NCBI GenBank assembly: GCA_035541895.1
Contig: DATKMK010000066.1
Coordinates: forward strand, 103,269-167,268
Reading direction: 5' to 3'
Length of the DNA: 64,000 nucleotides
Source: DATKMK01 sp035541895
GTDB taxonomy: Bacteria; Desulfobacterota; Binatia; HRBIN30; JACQVA1
The translations under genes and the position numbers were made by a program. Shown piece after piece: positions 25,449-34,500 of this stretch. The notes under the pieces are model-generated. The model saw only the letters and a list, made by a program, of their open reading frames with translations, was not told the origin of the DNA and ran no database searches. The first letter of the stretch is position 1. The number at the start of each line of letters is the position of its first letter.

Positions 25449-26582
25449 GTGAAGCCGAAGACGCTGCTGCTGACGCTGATACTGGCATTGTTGCCGCTCG
25501 CGATCGCATGCCGCCAGCCGCACGACGAAATTGTCATCGGTGAGTTTGGATCGCTGACCGGCGGGACGGCGACGTTCGGCACTTCGACGCATGAGGGTCT
25601 GTTGTTGGCGCTGCAGGAGATCAACGCGGCCGGTGGGCTTCTAGGCAAATCGGTTCGCGTCGTCACCGAGGACAATCAAAGCAAACCGGAAGAAGCGGTC
25701 ACCGCCGTCCTCAAGCTGATCAAACAGAACGAGGTCGTGGCGGTGATCGGCGAGGTCGCGTCGAGCCGGAGTCTTGCTGCCGCACCGCAATGCCAAAGCA
25801 ATCGCATTCCGATGCTGTCGCCGGCGTCGACGAACCCAAAGGTGACGCAGGTTGGCGACTACATCTTTCGCGCCTGCTTCATCGATCCATTTCAAGGGTC
25901 GACGATGGCGAAGTTTGCGGTCAATTCGCTGAAGCTCCACAAGTTTGCGATTTTGACCGACATCAAGAACGACTATTCAACCGGGCTCACGGAGTTCTTC
26001 CGCGATACGGTCAAGAGCCTCGGTGGCCAGATCGTTGCGGCCGAGAGCTACAACGAGGGTGATATCGAGTTCAAAGCTCAGTTGACGGCGATCAAGGCTG
26101 CCCAACCCGAGGCCATCTATGTGCCCGGCTACTACACCGAATGCGCGCTCATCGCACGGCAAGCCCGCGAGCTCGGCCTCACCGCAACGCTGCTCGGCGG
26201 CGATGGTTGGGACAGCCCCAAGACCGTCGAGATCGGCGGCAGGTTCGTCGACGGCGTCTACTTCACCAATCACTACTCCGAGGAAGAGCAGCGGCCCGAG
26301 GTACAAAAGTTCATCGCCGACTACAAACACGCCTATGGCGGCAAGACTCCGGATGCGATGGCCGTGCTGGGATACGACGCGATGGAGATGATGGCGGACG
26401 CGATTCGACGGGCCGGTTCCACCAAAGGGCCTGCGATTCGCGACGCCTTGGCCTCGACCAAGGATTTTCCGGGCGTCAGCGGCCGGATCACGATCGACGG
26501 AAATCGCAATGCACACAAAGCGATTGTCGTGCTGAAAATCGACGGCGGACGATTCCATTTTGTCGAGTCGATTGCCCCGTGA
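25449..26582 (+). CDS. Branched-chain amino acid-type ABC transporter substrate-binding protein
   Basis: A 377-aa periplasmic binding protein of the LivJ/LivK (Peripla_BP_6) family. The N-terminal signal LLLTLILALLPLAIAC has Cys at a lipobox-like place, so it may be lipid-anchored. The mature domain starts IVIGEFGSLTGGTATFG, followed by EGLLLALQEINAAGGLLG and the hinge region YVPGYYTECALIARQARELG. The ligand could be branched-chain amino acids, amides or aromatic acids. GTG 25449 is the likeliest start, although the spacing from GGAGG is short. First gene of the Liv operon. Confidence 0.9.
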   Translation: MKPKTLLLTLILALLPLAIACRQPHDEIVIGEFGSLTGGTATFGTSTHEGLLLALQEINAAGGLLGKSVRVVTEDNQSKPEEAVTAVLKLIKQNEVVAVIGEVASSRSLAAAPQCQSNRIPMLSPASTNPKVTQVGDYIFRACFIDPFQGSTMAKFAVNSLKLHKFAILTDIKNDYSTGLTEFFRDTVKSLGGQIVAAESYNEGDIEFKAQLTAIKAAQPEAIYVPGYYTECALIARQARELGLTATLLGGDGWDSPKTVEIGGRFVDGVYFTNHYSEEEQRPEVQKFIADYKHAYGGKTPDAMAVLGYDAMEMMADAIRRAGSTKGPAIRDALASTKDFPGVSGRITIDGNRNAHKAIVVLKIDGGRFHFVESIAP

Positions 26583-26642
26583 GCGCGCATCAGGCGGGAC
26601 CCGACCTGTAGCCTCTGCCCCCGATTGGCCGGTGCTGGCGCG

Positions 26643-27545
26643 GTGGACCAATTTCTTCAACAACTGATCAACGGGCTGTCCTGGGGTTCGATCTATGCGC
26701 TGATCGCCCTCGGCTACACGATGGTCTACGGCGTCCTGCGCTTGATCAACTTCGCCCACGGCGACGTGTACATGGTCGGCGCGATGACCGCCTACTACGT
26801 CGCCCACTGGCTGGGATTCGCGACGGCGCCGTCGCTGCAAGGATTTGTCGTAGTAATGGTGCTTTCGATGGCGATCTGCGCCGGCCTCGGCGCTCTCATC
26901 GAGGCGGTGGCGTATCGGCCGCTGCGCAGTCAAGCCCGCTCCTCGATGCTGATCACGGCCATCGGCGTATCGATGCTGCTTGAATTCGGCGGACAGCGCG
27001 TTTTCGGTCCCGACCCGAAGTTCTTCCCGCAACTGATCGAATCGCATTCGGTGCTGCGAGCGGGTGGGGTCATACTCACCAACATCGATCTCTTGGTGGT
27101 TTTCTTGTCCTTGGCACTGATGTTCGGACTGCGGTGGGTGGTCCTGCGTACCCGGATCGGCTTGGCGCTGCGAGCGGTCAGCTTCAGTTATGATGCATCC
27201 GCACTGATGGGGATCGACGTGAACCGGGTGATTTCGATGACGTTCATGATCGGTTCAGCGCTAGCGGCGGCCGCCGGGGCCATGGTCGGACTGCGCAATC
27301 CCAAGATCGATCCGCTCATGGGTCTGCTGCCCGGCCTCAAGGCCTTCGTCGCCGCCGTCCTCGGCGGTATCGGGAATTTTCCCGGCGCGGTCGTCGGCGG
27401 GCTGCTGATGGGCGTGACCGAAACGTTCGTCGCGGCGTATATCAGCTCGACCTATCGCGATGCGGTGGCCTTTGTGATTCTGATCGCCGTGCTGCTGGTG
27501 AAGCCGACCGGACTGTTCGGCCGCGTTACGGTGGAGAAGGTCTAG
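26643..27545 (+). CDS. livH: Branched-chain amino acid-type ABC transporter permease (LivH type)
   Basis: A 300-aa inner-membrane permease with the LivH start MDQFLQQLINGLSWGSIYAL and IALGYTMVYGVLRLINFAHG, about eight hydrophobic helices, and the coupling region with LRAVSFSYDASALMGID and AAVLGGIGNFPGAVVGGLLM. GTG 26643 matches the family N-terminus better than the TTG 18 nt upstream. It lies 60 nt after the binding protein and overlaps livM by one base. Confidence 0.92.
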   Translation: MDQFLQQLINGLSWGSIYALIALGYTMVYGVLRLINFAHGDVYMVGAMTAYYVAHWLGFATAPSLQGFVVVMVLSMAICAGLGALIEAVAYRPLRSQARSSMLITAIGVSMLLEFGGQRVFGPDPKFFPQLIESHSVLRAGGVILTNIDLLVVFLSLALMFGLRWVVLRTRIGLALRAVSFSYDASALMGIDVNRVISMTFMIGSALAAAAGAMVGLRNPKIDPLMGLLPGLKAFVAAVLGGIGNFPGAVVGGLLMGVTETFVAAYISSTYRDAVAFVILIAVLLVKPTGLFGRVTVEKV

Positions 27546-28519
27546 TGAGCGCGCTTGTGTACTGGTTGCGGCGCAACGCGATCGGACTGATCATCCTGGC
27601 GGCACAATGGCCATTGGGTGCGCTCCTCAGTCGGTCACTGAACCCGTACTACCTGCAGATTGTCGTCTACATAGGCATCAACATCATTCTCGCCGTCAGT
27701 CTGAATTTGATCAACGGCATTGCGGGCCAGTTCTCGCTCGGTCATGCCGGATTCATGGCGGTGGGCGCGTACGTCAGCGCCGCGGCGACGATGCTGGTGT
27801 GGCCGCATGCGCCCGCCGCGTTGGGGCTTCCCGTGGTGTTGCTCGTGGGGGGACTCGCTGCGGCGCTCGCGGGACTCCTCATCGGCATCCCGACGCTGCG
27901 CCTGCGCGGTGACTACTTGGCGATCGCGACATTGGGGTTCGGTGAAATCATCCGGGTGGTCATCCTGAATACCGAAGCCGTGGGTGGTGCGCGTGGCCTG
28001 TTCGGTATTCCGACTCTTGCCTCATTTGCTTCGGTGTACGCGTGTGCGTTGCTGTGTGTTGGCCTGTTGTGGCGCCTGGTGCACTCGGCGCACGGGAAGG
28101 CATTGTTGGCGATCCGCGAAGACGAGATCGCCGCCGCCGCGATGGGGATCGATACCACCAGGTACAAGATCATCGCTTTTGTCGTGGGCGCCTTCTGGGC
28201 CGGCGTCGCCGGCGGGCTGTTCGCGCATTTCATCGGATACATCCACACCAACTCGTTCACATTCTTGAAGAGCATCGAGATCGTTGTCATGGTCGTCCTC
28301 GGCGGCACCGGCAGCATCAGCGGCGCGGTCCTGGCGGCCGCCGCGCTCACCGTGCTCCCCGAACTGCTTCGGTTCGGCGCCGAGTATCGCATGATCATCT
28401 ACTCCTTGTTGCTCATCATCATGATGCTGACGCGTCCTGCCGGCTTGCTCGGGCGAAGCGAAATCACCCCATGGCGTTTCTGGAAGTCGAGAACTGCTCA
28501 CTCAGCTTCGGCGGGCTGA
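27545..28519 (+). CDS. livM: Branched-chain amino acid-type ABC transporter permease (LivM type)
   Basis: A 324-aa inner-membrane permease. It shows NLINGIAGQFSLGHAGFMAV (about 55-75), typical of LivM, then LRLRGDYLAIATLGFGEIIR and the coupling-loop region LAIREDEIAAAAMGIDTTRY. GTG 27545 overlaps the livH stop. The last 49 nt also encode the start of livG in another frame, a long overlap for this operon type. Confidence 0.92.
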   Translation: MSALVYWLRRNAIGLIILAAQWPLGALLSRSLNPYYLQIVVYIGINIILAVSLNLINGIAGQFSLGHAGFMAVGAYVSAAATMLVWPHAPAALGLPVVLLVGGLAAALAGLLIGIPTLRLRGDYLAIATLGFGEIIRVVILNTEAVGGARGLFGIPTLASFASVYACALLCVGLLWRLVHSAHGKALLAIREDEIAAAAMGIDTTRYKIIAFVVGAFWAGVAGGLFAHFIGYIHTNSFTFLKSIEIVVMVVLGGTGSISGAVLAAAALTVLPELLRFGAEYRMIIYSLLLIIMMLTRPAGLLGRSEITPWRFWKSRTAHSASAG

Positions 28520-29268
28520 AGGCAGTAAGCGGGTTCAACCTGCGGCTCGACCCCGGTCAGCTCATCGGTCTGATCGGGCCGAACGGGGCAGGGAAGACCA
28601 CCGTCTTCAATCTGATCACCGGAGTGTACGCGCCCCAACAGGGCGACGTCCGCGTTGACGGTCGCAGCGTGATGGGCTTCCCGCCGTTCCGGATTACCCG
28701 CCGCGGGATCGCGCGTACGTTTCAGGGAATTCGATTGTTTCCGAACCTGACGGCGTTCGACAATGTGTTGGTCGGCCATAATCACCGGTCGAGGCAAGGC
28801 CTGTTGGGCGCAGTGGCGGGCACGTTGGGCGCGCAGACCGCGCACGGCCGCGTCGAGCGCGAGTGCCGGCGATTGCTGGAGATGGTTGGGCTCGCGGATC
28901 AAGCCGATGTGCTCGCGCGCTCGTTGCCCTACGGATCGCAGCGCCGTCTCGAAATCGCCCGCGCGCTCGCGACGCAGCCGAAGCTGCTGTTGCTCGACGA
29001 ACCGGCGGCGGGAACCACTCCGCATGAGAAGATCGAGTTGATGGAGAAAATCCGCTGGCTGCGCGATGACCTCGGCCTGGGCATCTTGGTGATCGAGCAC
29101 GACATGAAATTGATCATGGAAATCTGCGAGCAGATCACCGTGTTGGATCACGGGGAAACCATCGCATTCGGACGACCGAGCGAAATCCAAAGGAACCCGC
29201 GGGTCATCGAGGCCTATCTCGGTGAATCCGTCTCCGTACGAGCCTCGGATGCTGCTCGCGATTACTGA
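28471..29268 (+). CDS. livG: Branched-chain amino acid-type ABC transporter ATP-binding protein (LivG type)
   Basis: A 265-aa cytoplasmic ATPase. Walker A GPNGAGKTT (about residues 36-44), signature-like LPYGSQRRLEIARAL, Walker B LLLLDEPAAG and the switch His in VIEHDM are present; RTFQGIRLFPNLTAFDNVLV is characteristic of LivG. The signature's usual Ser is Pro. ATG 28471 (MAFLEVENCSLSFGG) lies inside the livM end. It overlaps livF by 20 nt if livF starts at 29249. Confidence 0.92.
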   Translation: MAFLEVENCSLSFGGLKAVSGFNLRLDPGQLIGLIGPNGAGKTTVFNLITGVYAPQQGDVRVDGRSVMGFPPFRITRRGIARTFQGIRLFPNLTAFDNVLVGHNHRSRQGLLGAVAGTLGAQTAHGRVERECRRLLEMVGLADQADVLARSLPYGSQRRLEIARALATQPKLLLLDEPAAGTTPHEKIELMEKIRWLRDDLGLGILVIEHDMKLIMEICEQITVLDHGETIAFGRPSEIQRNPRVIEAYLGESVSVRASDAARDY

Positions 29269-29959
29269 TTTGCACGTTTCCTATGGCGCCGTGCACGCGC
29301 TGCAGGGTGTGTCGCTCTCGGTCAATGCCGGAGAGATCGTCACCCTGATCGGTTCCAACGGCGCCGGCAAGAGTACCCTCCTCCGGTGCGTCAGCGGATT
29401 GGTGCCGGCCGCCGCCGGGGAGATTGTCTTCGACAAAACGGTGCGGCTGAATCGGCTCGCCGCGCACACCATCGTTCGCGAAGGGATCAGCCACGTACCG
29501 GAAGGGCGGCAGATCTTTGCGAACTTGAGCGTGCGAGAGAACCTGCTGCTCGGCGCGTACCGGCACCACGATCGCGAAGAGATCCGCGAGACGATGGAAC
29601 GGGCCTTCACGTTGTTTCCCGTGCTGCGCGAGCGGCAACAGCAGTCCGCTTCGACATTGAGCGGCGGCGAGCAGCAAATGCTGGCAATCGGTCGGGCGTT
29701 GATGGCGCGGCCGCAGCTCTTGCTGCTCGATGAACCGTCTCTTGGACTCGCGCCGCTGGTGGTGCAAAAGATCTTTGCGATCATTCAAGAAATCAACGCG
29801 CAGGGCACGACGATCTTGTTGGTCGAACAAAACGCCCACATGGCGTTGCGCGTGGCCCAGCGCGGTTACGTGCTGCAAGCCGGTTGCGTGGTGCTGGAAG
29901 GTGCCGGAACGGACTTGTTGAAGAGTCCCGAGGTCCGCGCCGCATACCTCGGTGAATGA
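29249..29959 (+). CDS. livF: Branched-chain amino acid-type ABC transporter ATP-binding protein (LivF type)
   Basis: A 236-aa cytoplasmic ATPase, partner of LivG. Walker A GSNGAGKSTLL, LivF motif SHVPEGRQIFANLSVRENL, signature TLSGGEQQMLAIGRALM, Walker B LLLLDEPSLGLAP and the switch His/Gln region LVEQNAHMAL are intact. ATG 29249 (MLLAITDLHVSYGAVHAL) is the family-like start; GTG 29222 would add nine residues. Its stop overlaps the LOG gene start (ATGA). Confidence 0.92.
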   Translation: MLLAITDLHVSYGAVHALQGVSLSVNAGEIVTLIGSNGAGKSTLLRCVSGLVPAAAGEIVFDKTVRLNRLAAHTIVREGISHVPEGRQIFANLSVRENLLLGAYRHHDREEIRETMERAFTLFPVLRERQQQSASTLSGGEQQMLAIGRALMARPQLLLLDEPSLGLAPLVVQKIFAIIQEINAQGTTILLVEQNAHMALRVAQRGYVLQAGCVVLEGAGTDLLKSPEVRAAYLGE

Positions 29960-30564
29960 AGCGAGTGGGTCGGATGCTACGACGCGTCTGTGTGTTCTGC
30001 GGATCGAGCCAAGGTGCCCGTCCTGCGTACGGTGACGCCGCGACAAAGCTGGGTGTCACGCTTGCTCGGCGCTCGATCGAACTGGTGTACGGCGGTGGGA
30101 ACATTGGACTGATGGGAGTGCTGGCGGATGCGACACTCGCCGCGGGTGGCAAGGTGATTGGGGTGATTCCAGAGAGCCTGCGCCGACTCGAAGTGGCGCA
30201 CGAAGGCTTGTCGGATCTGCGGGTCGTGCACAGTATGCACGAACGAAAGGCCGTGATGGCGGATCTCTCGGACGGCTTCGTCGCGCTACCCGGCGGATTG
30301 GGTACGTTTGAAGAGCTGCTCGAGATCATGACGTGGAGCCAACTCGGGATTCACAACAAGCCGGTCGGCTTGCTGGATGTCGCGGGATACTTTGATGCGC
30401 TGGTGGCACTGCTACAGCATGCGGTGGCGGAGAAATTCTTGCGGATCGAGCACTACCGGCAATTGTTGGTCGCCACCGAACCGGACGCGCTGGTCGAGCA
30501 ATTGGCGGCCTATCGCCCGCCGCTCTCGGATGTGGCGAAGTGGATCGATAGGGATCAGCGATGA
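29956..30564 (+). CDS. LOG family protein (TIGR00730, Rossmann-fold nucleotide hydrolase)
   Basis: A 202-aa LOG/TIGR00730 protein. It shows the FCGSSQGARPAYGDAA N-terminus, VYGGGNIGLMG and the hallmark PGGLGTFEELLEIMTW (about residues 115-130). Family members hydrolyse the N-glycosidic bond of nucleotide monophosphates (cytokinin riboside 5'-monophosphate phosphoribohydrolase or general 5'-nucleotide N-glycosidase). It is coupled to livF and to the next gene by 4-nt ATGA overlaps, so it is probably co-translated with the transporter. An internal ATG at 29974 is an alternative start. Confidence 0.9.
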   Translation: MKRVGRMLRRVCVFCGSSQGARPAYGDAATKLGVTLARRSIELVYGGGNIGLMGVLADATLAAGGKVIGVIPESLRRLEVAHEGLSDLRVVHSMHERKAVMADLSDGFVALPGGLGTFEELLEIMTWSQLGIHNKPVGLLDVAGYFDALVALLQHAVAEKFLRIEHYRQLLVATEPDALVEQLAAYRPPLSDVAKWIDRDQR

Positions 30565-31169
30565 CCCCGCTGGCGGCGGCAAAGCGCGAGTGCCGGGCGC
30601 GACTCAAGGCCCGTCTTGCGAAAATGACGACCGAAGAGCGCGAACGCCAGAGCGCCGTCATTTGCGAACGGGTGGTGAGTCTGGAAGCCTTTGAGACCGC
30701 AACCGGTGCCTTGTTGTATCGACCGCTGGCCGACGAGGTCGATGTCACCGCGGTATGGCGTGCGGCGCGCGCGCGCGGGCGAGCGGTGTTTTTCCCTCGG
30801 ATCGACGGCCACGGCGATATGTTGCGATTTGTACGCGTGCATGAGAGTGATCGATGGCAGCGCAGCCGCTTCGGCTTCCTTCAGCCGGAGTCCGAAGACG
30901 ATCTGCCACCCGCCGATGCGGCGGCGGTGATCATTGTCGTTCCAGGTCTCGGCTTCACTCGTCGCGGCGATCGCATCGGGCGGGGCGGCGGATTTTACGA
31001 CCGCGCCCTGTCCTTACCGCCGATTGCTTGCCAGGGCCAACGCGTCGGGGTTGCGTTTGATGAACAGATCGTCGACGAGTTGCCGGCGGACGCTCGTGAT
31101 GTGGTGATGAATCTGGTCGTCAGCTCGCAGGGAGTGTGGGGGCCGTTACCACTTCGGCACGGCACGTGA
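30561..31169 (+). CDS. 5-formyltetrahydrofolate cyclo-ligase
   Basis: A 202-aa enzyme that converts 5-formyl-THF with ATP to 5,10-methenyl-THF. The N-terminal Arg/Lys-rich helix (AAAKRECRARLKARLAKM), the formyl-THF site and the ATP loop PGLGFTRRGDRIGRGGGFYD (about 134-153) are typical. The ATG overlaps the LOG stop by 4 nt. It lies 62 nt upstream of metK, placing two one-carbon metabolism genes together. Confidence 0.9.
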   Translation: MTPLAAAKRECRARLKARLAKMTTEERERQSAVICERVVSLEAFETATGALLYRPLADEVDVTAVWRAARARGRAVFFPRIDGHGDMLRFVRVHESDRWQRSRFGFLQPESEDDLPPADAAAVIIVVPGLGFTRRGDRIGRGGGFYDRALSLPPIACQGQRVGVAFDEQIVDELPADARDVVMNLVVSSQGVWGPLPLRHGT

Positions 31170-31191
31170 TATCAGTTTGCGAATATACCAG

Positions 31192-31230
31192 GACCCGCAA
31201 AAGCGGGTCGTAGAGGAGAGGAAGTTTTCC
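31192..31230 (+). promoter_or_regulatory. Hairpins in the metK leader
   Basis: A perfect 7-bp stem, GACCCGC-AAAA-GCGGGTC (31192-31209), lies immediately before AGAGGAGAGG, the metK ribosome-binding site. A second small inverted repeat, GGAA-GTT-TTCC (31220-31230), overlaps that site. The leader is only about 60 nt, too short for a SAM-I riboswitch, and I see no match to a named class. Translational control is possible but unproven; the first hairpin could instead be a weak terminator. Confidence 0.35.
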
Positions 31231-31231
31231 G

Positions 31232-32401
31232 ATGAAGAAGGACTATCTGTTCACATCCGAGTCAGTGTCGGAGGGACACCCCGATAAACTGTGCGACATG
31301 ATCTCGGATAGCATTCTGGATGCGTTGCTGGCCCAAGATCCCGATTCGCGTGTTGCCTGCGAGGCGCTGGCAAAGACCGGGATGGTTGTGGTCGCCGGTG
31401 AGATCACATCGAAGGCCCTGATCAACTATCCCGACGTTGTGCGCAACACCGTGGTCGATGTCGGCTACACGTCGTCCGAGATGGGGTTCGACGGCAACAC
31501 CTGCGCGATTCTCACTGCCGTGGACCGGCAATCACCGGACATTTCACAAGGGGTCACAGAAGGGGAGGGATTGCACAAGGAGCAAGGCGCGGGCGATCAA
31601 GGGTTGATGTTCGGCTACGCCTGCAACGAGACCCCCGAGTTGATGCCTTTTCCCATCTTTATGGCCAATCGGCTGGTGCAGCGGCTGACCGATCTGCGTA
31701 AGGAAGGAGCTTTGCCGTTCGTGCGGCCCGACTCGAAGTCGCAGGTCACCGTCCAATACAAAGATCGGAAGCCCGTGGCGGTTACGACGGTAGTGGTCTC
31801 GACACAGCATTCGCCTGATGTGAAATATGAAACCCTGCGGGAGGCGATCATCGAGGAAGTGATCAAGCAGATCATTCCGCGAGAATTCCTCACGCCGACA
31901 ACCATCTATCACGTCAATCCAACCGGTCGGTTTGTCATCGGCGGTCCGCAGGGTGATTGCGGTCTGACGGGTCGGAAGATCATCGTTGACACCTACGGAG
32001 GCTATGGCCGCCACGGCGGCGGCGCCTTTTCGGGCAAGGACCCGTCGAAGGTCGACCGGAGCGCCGCCTACATGGCGCGCTACATGGCCCGAAACGTCGT
32101 CGCCTCGGGATTGGCGGATCGGTGCGAGGTACAGCTTGCCTACGCGATCGGCGTCGCCGATCCGGTCTCGGTCTTGGTGGATACCTTCGATACCGGGGTG
32201 GTACCGGACGACGTCATTGCCGAGGCATTGATGGAGTCGTTCAAGCTTAGGCCGGCTGATATTATCAGAACTCTCGATCTCAAACGCCCGATTTACAAAA
32301 AGACAGCCGCCTACGGGCATTTCGGGCGAGCACCGGAAGGCGGGTTCTTCACGTGGGAACGCAACGACAAGGTCGATAGCCTCCGCCGCCACGTCCGTTA
32401 G
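31232..32401 (+). CDS. metK: S-adenosylmethionine synthase
   Basis: A 389-aa methionine adenosyltransferase that makes SAM from methionine and ATP. Characteristic motifs are SVSEGHPDKLCD (His16), GAGDQGLMFGYACNETPELM (about 120), the phosphate loop GGGAFSGKDPSKVDRSAAY, and the C-terminal GHFGRAPEGGFFTWE. AGAGGAGAGG precedes the ATG. Length and motif order are standard. Confidence 0.97.
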   Translation: MKKDYLFTSESVSEGHPDKLCDMISDSILDALLAQDPDSRVACEALAKTGMVVVAGEITSKALINYPDVVRNTVVDVGYTSSEMGFDGNTCAILTAVDRQSPDISQGVTEGEGLHKEQGAGDQGLMFGYACNETPELMPFPIFMANRLVQRLTDLRKEGALPFVRPDSKSQVTVQYKDRKPVAVTTVVVSTQHSPDVKYETLREAIIEEVIKQIIPREFLTPTTIYHVNPTGRFVIGGPQGDCGLTGRKIIVDTYGGYGRHGGGAFSGKDPSKVDRSAAYMARYMARNVVASGLADRCEVQLAYAIGVADPVSVLVDTFDTGVVPDDVIAEALMESFKLRPADIIRTLDLKRPIYKKTAAYGHFGRAPEGGFFTWERNDKVDSLRRHVR

Positions 32402-32507
32402 GAACCGCGCAAGGTTGTTGGTTTGACGAAGGCCGGTTTCATGCTACATGGAAGCGGCTTTCCGGGGGAAGGCACGGAAATTATGCCCGGGAACCGGAGG
32501 TGGGCCG

Positions 32508-32831
32508 GTGACCGTACGAATCGACTCGACGATCTTACACGAAATAGCCCGCGTCGTTTCGGCGCGCTCGAAGGTGCCTGATCGCCTGACGATCAGTGGG
32601 AAGCCATATCAAATCACATACTTGGATGATCACAAGCAGAGGCTTGAAGAAGCCATCCGCCGCCACGACAGCGATCGCCTCGGCATGCTGTTCGGCCAGT
32701 TGCCGAGCAAAGTGAAGTATCAACTGCTTCGCGGCTCGGCGAGCCGCAAACGGACAGCCAAGAAAGTGCGCGGCCGGCGTACCCGAGTCGCCGCGTCGCG
32801 GTCGACTCGCAGACGCGCGGCTCGCAGTTAG
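32508..32831 (+). CDS. Small basic hypothetical protein
   Basis: A 107-aa protein. The N-terminal 70 residues (MTVRIDSTILHEIARVVSA onward, including LTISGKPYQITYLDDHKQR) look like a small helical/strand domain; the last 35 are Arg/Lys/Ala/Ser-rich (RGRRTRVAASRSTRRRAARS), like a histone H1-type nucleic-acid-binding tail. GGAGG lies 7 nt before GTG 32508; the open frame to 32448 is less credible. No family is recognised; nucleic-acid binding is inferred from composition. Confidence 0.6.
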   Translation: MTVRIDSTILHEIARVVSARSKVPDRLTISGKPYQITYLDDHKQRLEEAIRRHDSDRLGMLFGQLPSKVKYQLLRGSASRKRTAKKVRGRRTRVAASRSTRRRAARS

Positions 32832-32939
32832 CACGACCTTCCCATCAACCACTATTTGCAGGGGAGCCCAATTCGGCGTCGACGTTGACGTTGCCGGGTG
32901 CGTGCGACAAGATTCGCGCGGTCTGACGGGAGGCGGTTG

Positions 32940-33845
32940 ATGCGTGTCGGCGGCGCAGTGAGTTGGAGCACAGTGGGGCGTTTCCGTTGGTTGTTCGCGT
33001 TGTTGTTCGCCGGCTGCGCGGCGCAACTGCACGGAGGCAGTTCGACACCACCGATCGCCAGCCGATCGGCTACGGAGCAGCGCATTCTGGATTATTTCCG
33101 CAAGACGGCGGTGATTCCACCGGCGTCAAATCTCCAAATCGTCGACTGGAAGTCTGCCGGCGTGCCGGGTTGGAACCAGGCGATGCTCAAAATAGACTCG
33201 GGCTTTCGCTCGCAAGAGATCAATTTTGTCGTCAGCGAAGACGGTCGGTACCTGATTCGAGGCGAGGTGGTCGATCTCACCACCGATCCACTGCAATCGG
33301 TGCGCGAGAAGATCGATCTCAAGGGCCAACCGATCCGCGGCGCGGCCGATGCGCCGGTCACGATCGTCGAGTACTCCGACTTCCAGTGTCCCTTCTGCGC
33401 CAAGGCGTCGCAAACGCTCGAAAACGACGTGCTCCCGGCGTACCTTGGCAAGGTGAGATTGGTGCACAAGAACTTTCCGCTCACGCAGATTCACCCATGG
33501 GCCCAGAACGCCGCCGTGGCCGCCGAGTGTGCCCGCGAACAGGGTAACGATGGGTACTGGAAGCTGTACGATGCGCTGTTTCGTCAACAGAAGACCATCA
33601 CCCCGATCAATCTGCGCGAGAAGGTCTTAGACGTCTCCGGCGCCGCGGGGCTGGATCGGCAAGCCCTGGCCAAATGCTACGATGGCAAAGCGACCGCGGC
33701 TCAAGTGCAGGCGGATCTCGCCGAAGGTAACGCCCTCGGCGTCAATTCCACGCCGACGTTTTTCGTGAACGGCCGTCGCTTGGCCGGGGCCGTGCCCGCC
33801 GACAGCTTTCGCAACGTCATCGATCAGGAACTCGGCCAGCGCTAG
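32940..33845 (+). CDS. DsbA-family thioredoxin-fold lipoprotein
   Basis: A 301-aa protein with a lipoprotein signal (LFALLFAGC, Cys at about residue 25), an N-terminal domain of about 100 residues, and a C-terminal thioredoxin_4/DsbA-like domain with active site SDFQCPFCAKAS and cis-Pro region NSTPTFFVNGRRL. It probably acts in periplasmic disulfide chemistry, tethered to a membrane. GGGAGGCGGTTG precedes ATG 32940. A second DsbA-like lipoprotein gene lies at 42056-42784. Confidence 0.87.
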   Translation: MRVGGAVSWSTVGRFRWLFALLFAGCAAQLHGGSSTPPIASRSATEQRILDYFRKTAVIPPASNLQIVDWKSAGVPGWNQAMLKIDSGFRSQEINFVVSEDGRYLIRGEVVDLTTDPLQSVREKIDLKGQPIRGAADAPVTIVEYSDFQCPFCAKASQTLENDVLPAYLGKVRLVHKNFPLTQIHPWAQNAAVAAECAREQGNDGYWKLYDALFRQQKTITPINLREKVLDVSGAAGLDRQALAKCYDGKATAAQVQADLAEGNALGVNSTPTFFVNGRRLAGAVPADSFRNVIDQELGQR

Positions 33846-33921
33846 GGTCTTGGGTGGACGCCCAGAAAACTCTGCCCCGCAGCGCAACTTCCCGCGAACT
33901 CGCGGGTTTACACAACGCGCG

Positions 33922-34500
33922 GTGACGCCGACAGACGACCCCGACGTGCAACTCATGCTGGCGGCTCAGCGCGACGAACGCGGCGCGTTCGAGGCACTGT
34001 TCCGGAAGTATGGTCGCCAGCTCGCCGCGTTCGCGCGGCAGTTTGTCGGCAACCAGGCGCGCGCGGAGGAATTGGTGCAAGACGTCTTTCTCCATGTCTT
34101 TGAAACCCGTCGGCGATACGTGCCGCGTGCCCGCTTCGCGACCTGGCTGTATCGGATCGCGACCAATGCGTGCCTCAGCGAAGTACGCCGCGGCGAATAT
34201 CGCGGCCGGATTGTTTCCCTCGAACCGCCGGACGACGACACGCCTGCGCCACAGTATCCCGATCCCGACGCCCGCAGCGGCGAAGAGCTGGTGATGCGCC
34301 GCGAAGCCGGCCAGCGCATCAACGCGGTGTTGGCCGCGCTCCCGGCACAGCAGCGCGCGGCGCTGCTGTTGGCGCGCGTTGAAGGGTTTTCCTACGAAGA
34401 GGTCGCGGAAAGCTTGGGGTGCTCGCTGTCGGCCGTCAAAAGTTTGATTCACCGGGCGACCTTGACCGTACGCGACCGCTTGGGGGAGGAGGTGCGCTGA
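33922..34500 (+). CDS. ECF-type RNA polymerase sigma factor
   Basis: A sigma-70 family ECF factor of about 192 aa. Region 2 covers AFEALFRKYGRQLAAFARQF to FATWLYRIATNACLSEVRR; region 4 covers LAALPAQQRAALLLARVEGF to SLGCSLSAVKSLIHRA. The start is uncertain (GTG 33922, or TTG 33850). The ATG of the downstream zinc-finger gene overlaps its stop, the usual sigma/anti-sigma coupling. Confidence 0.88.
   Translation: MTPTDDPDVQLMLAAQRDERGAFEALFRKYGRQLAAFARQFVGNQARAEELVQDVFLHVFETRRRYVPRARFATWLYRIATNACLSEVRRGEYRGRIVSLEPPDDDTPAPQYPDPDARSGEELVMRREAGQRINAVLAALPAQQRAALLLARVEGFSYEEVAESLGCSLSAVKSLIHRATLTVRDRLGEEVR

Noticed and set aside
31170..31231. SAM-I riboswitch before metK
   Set aside because: The leader is about 60 nt and lacks the four-helix junction; only simple hairpins are present.
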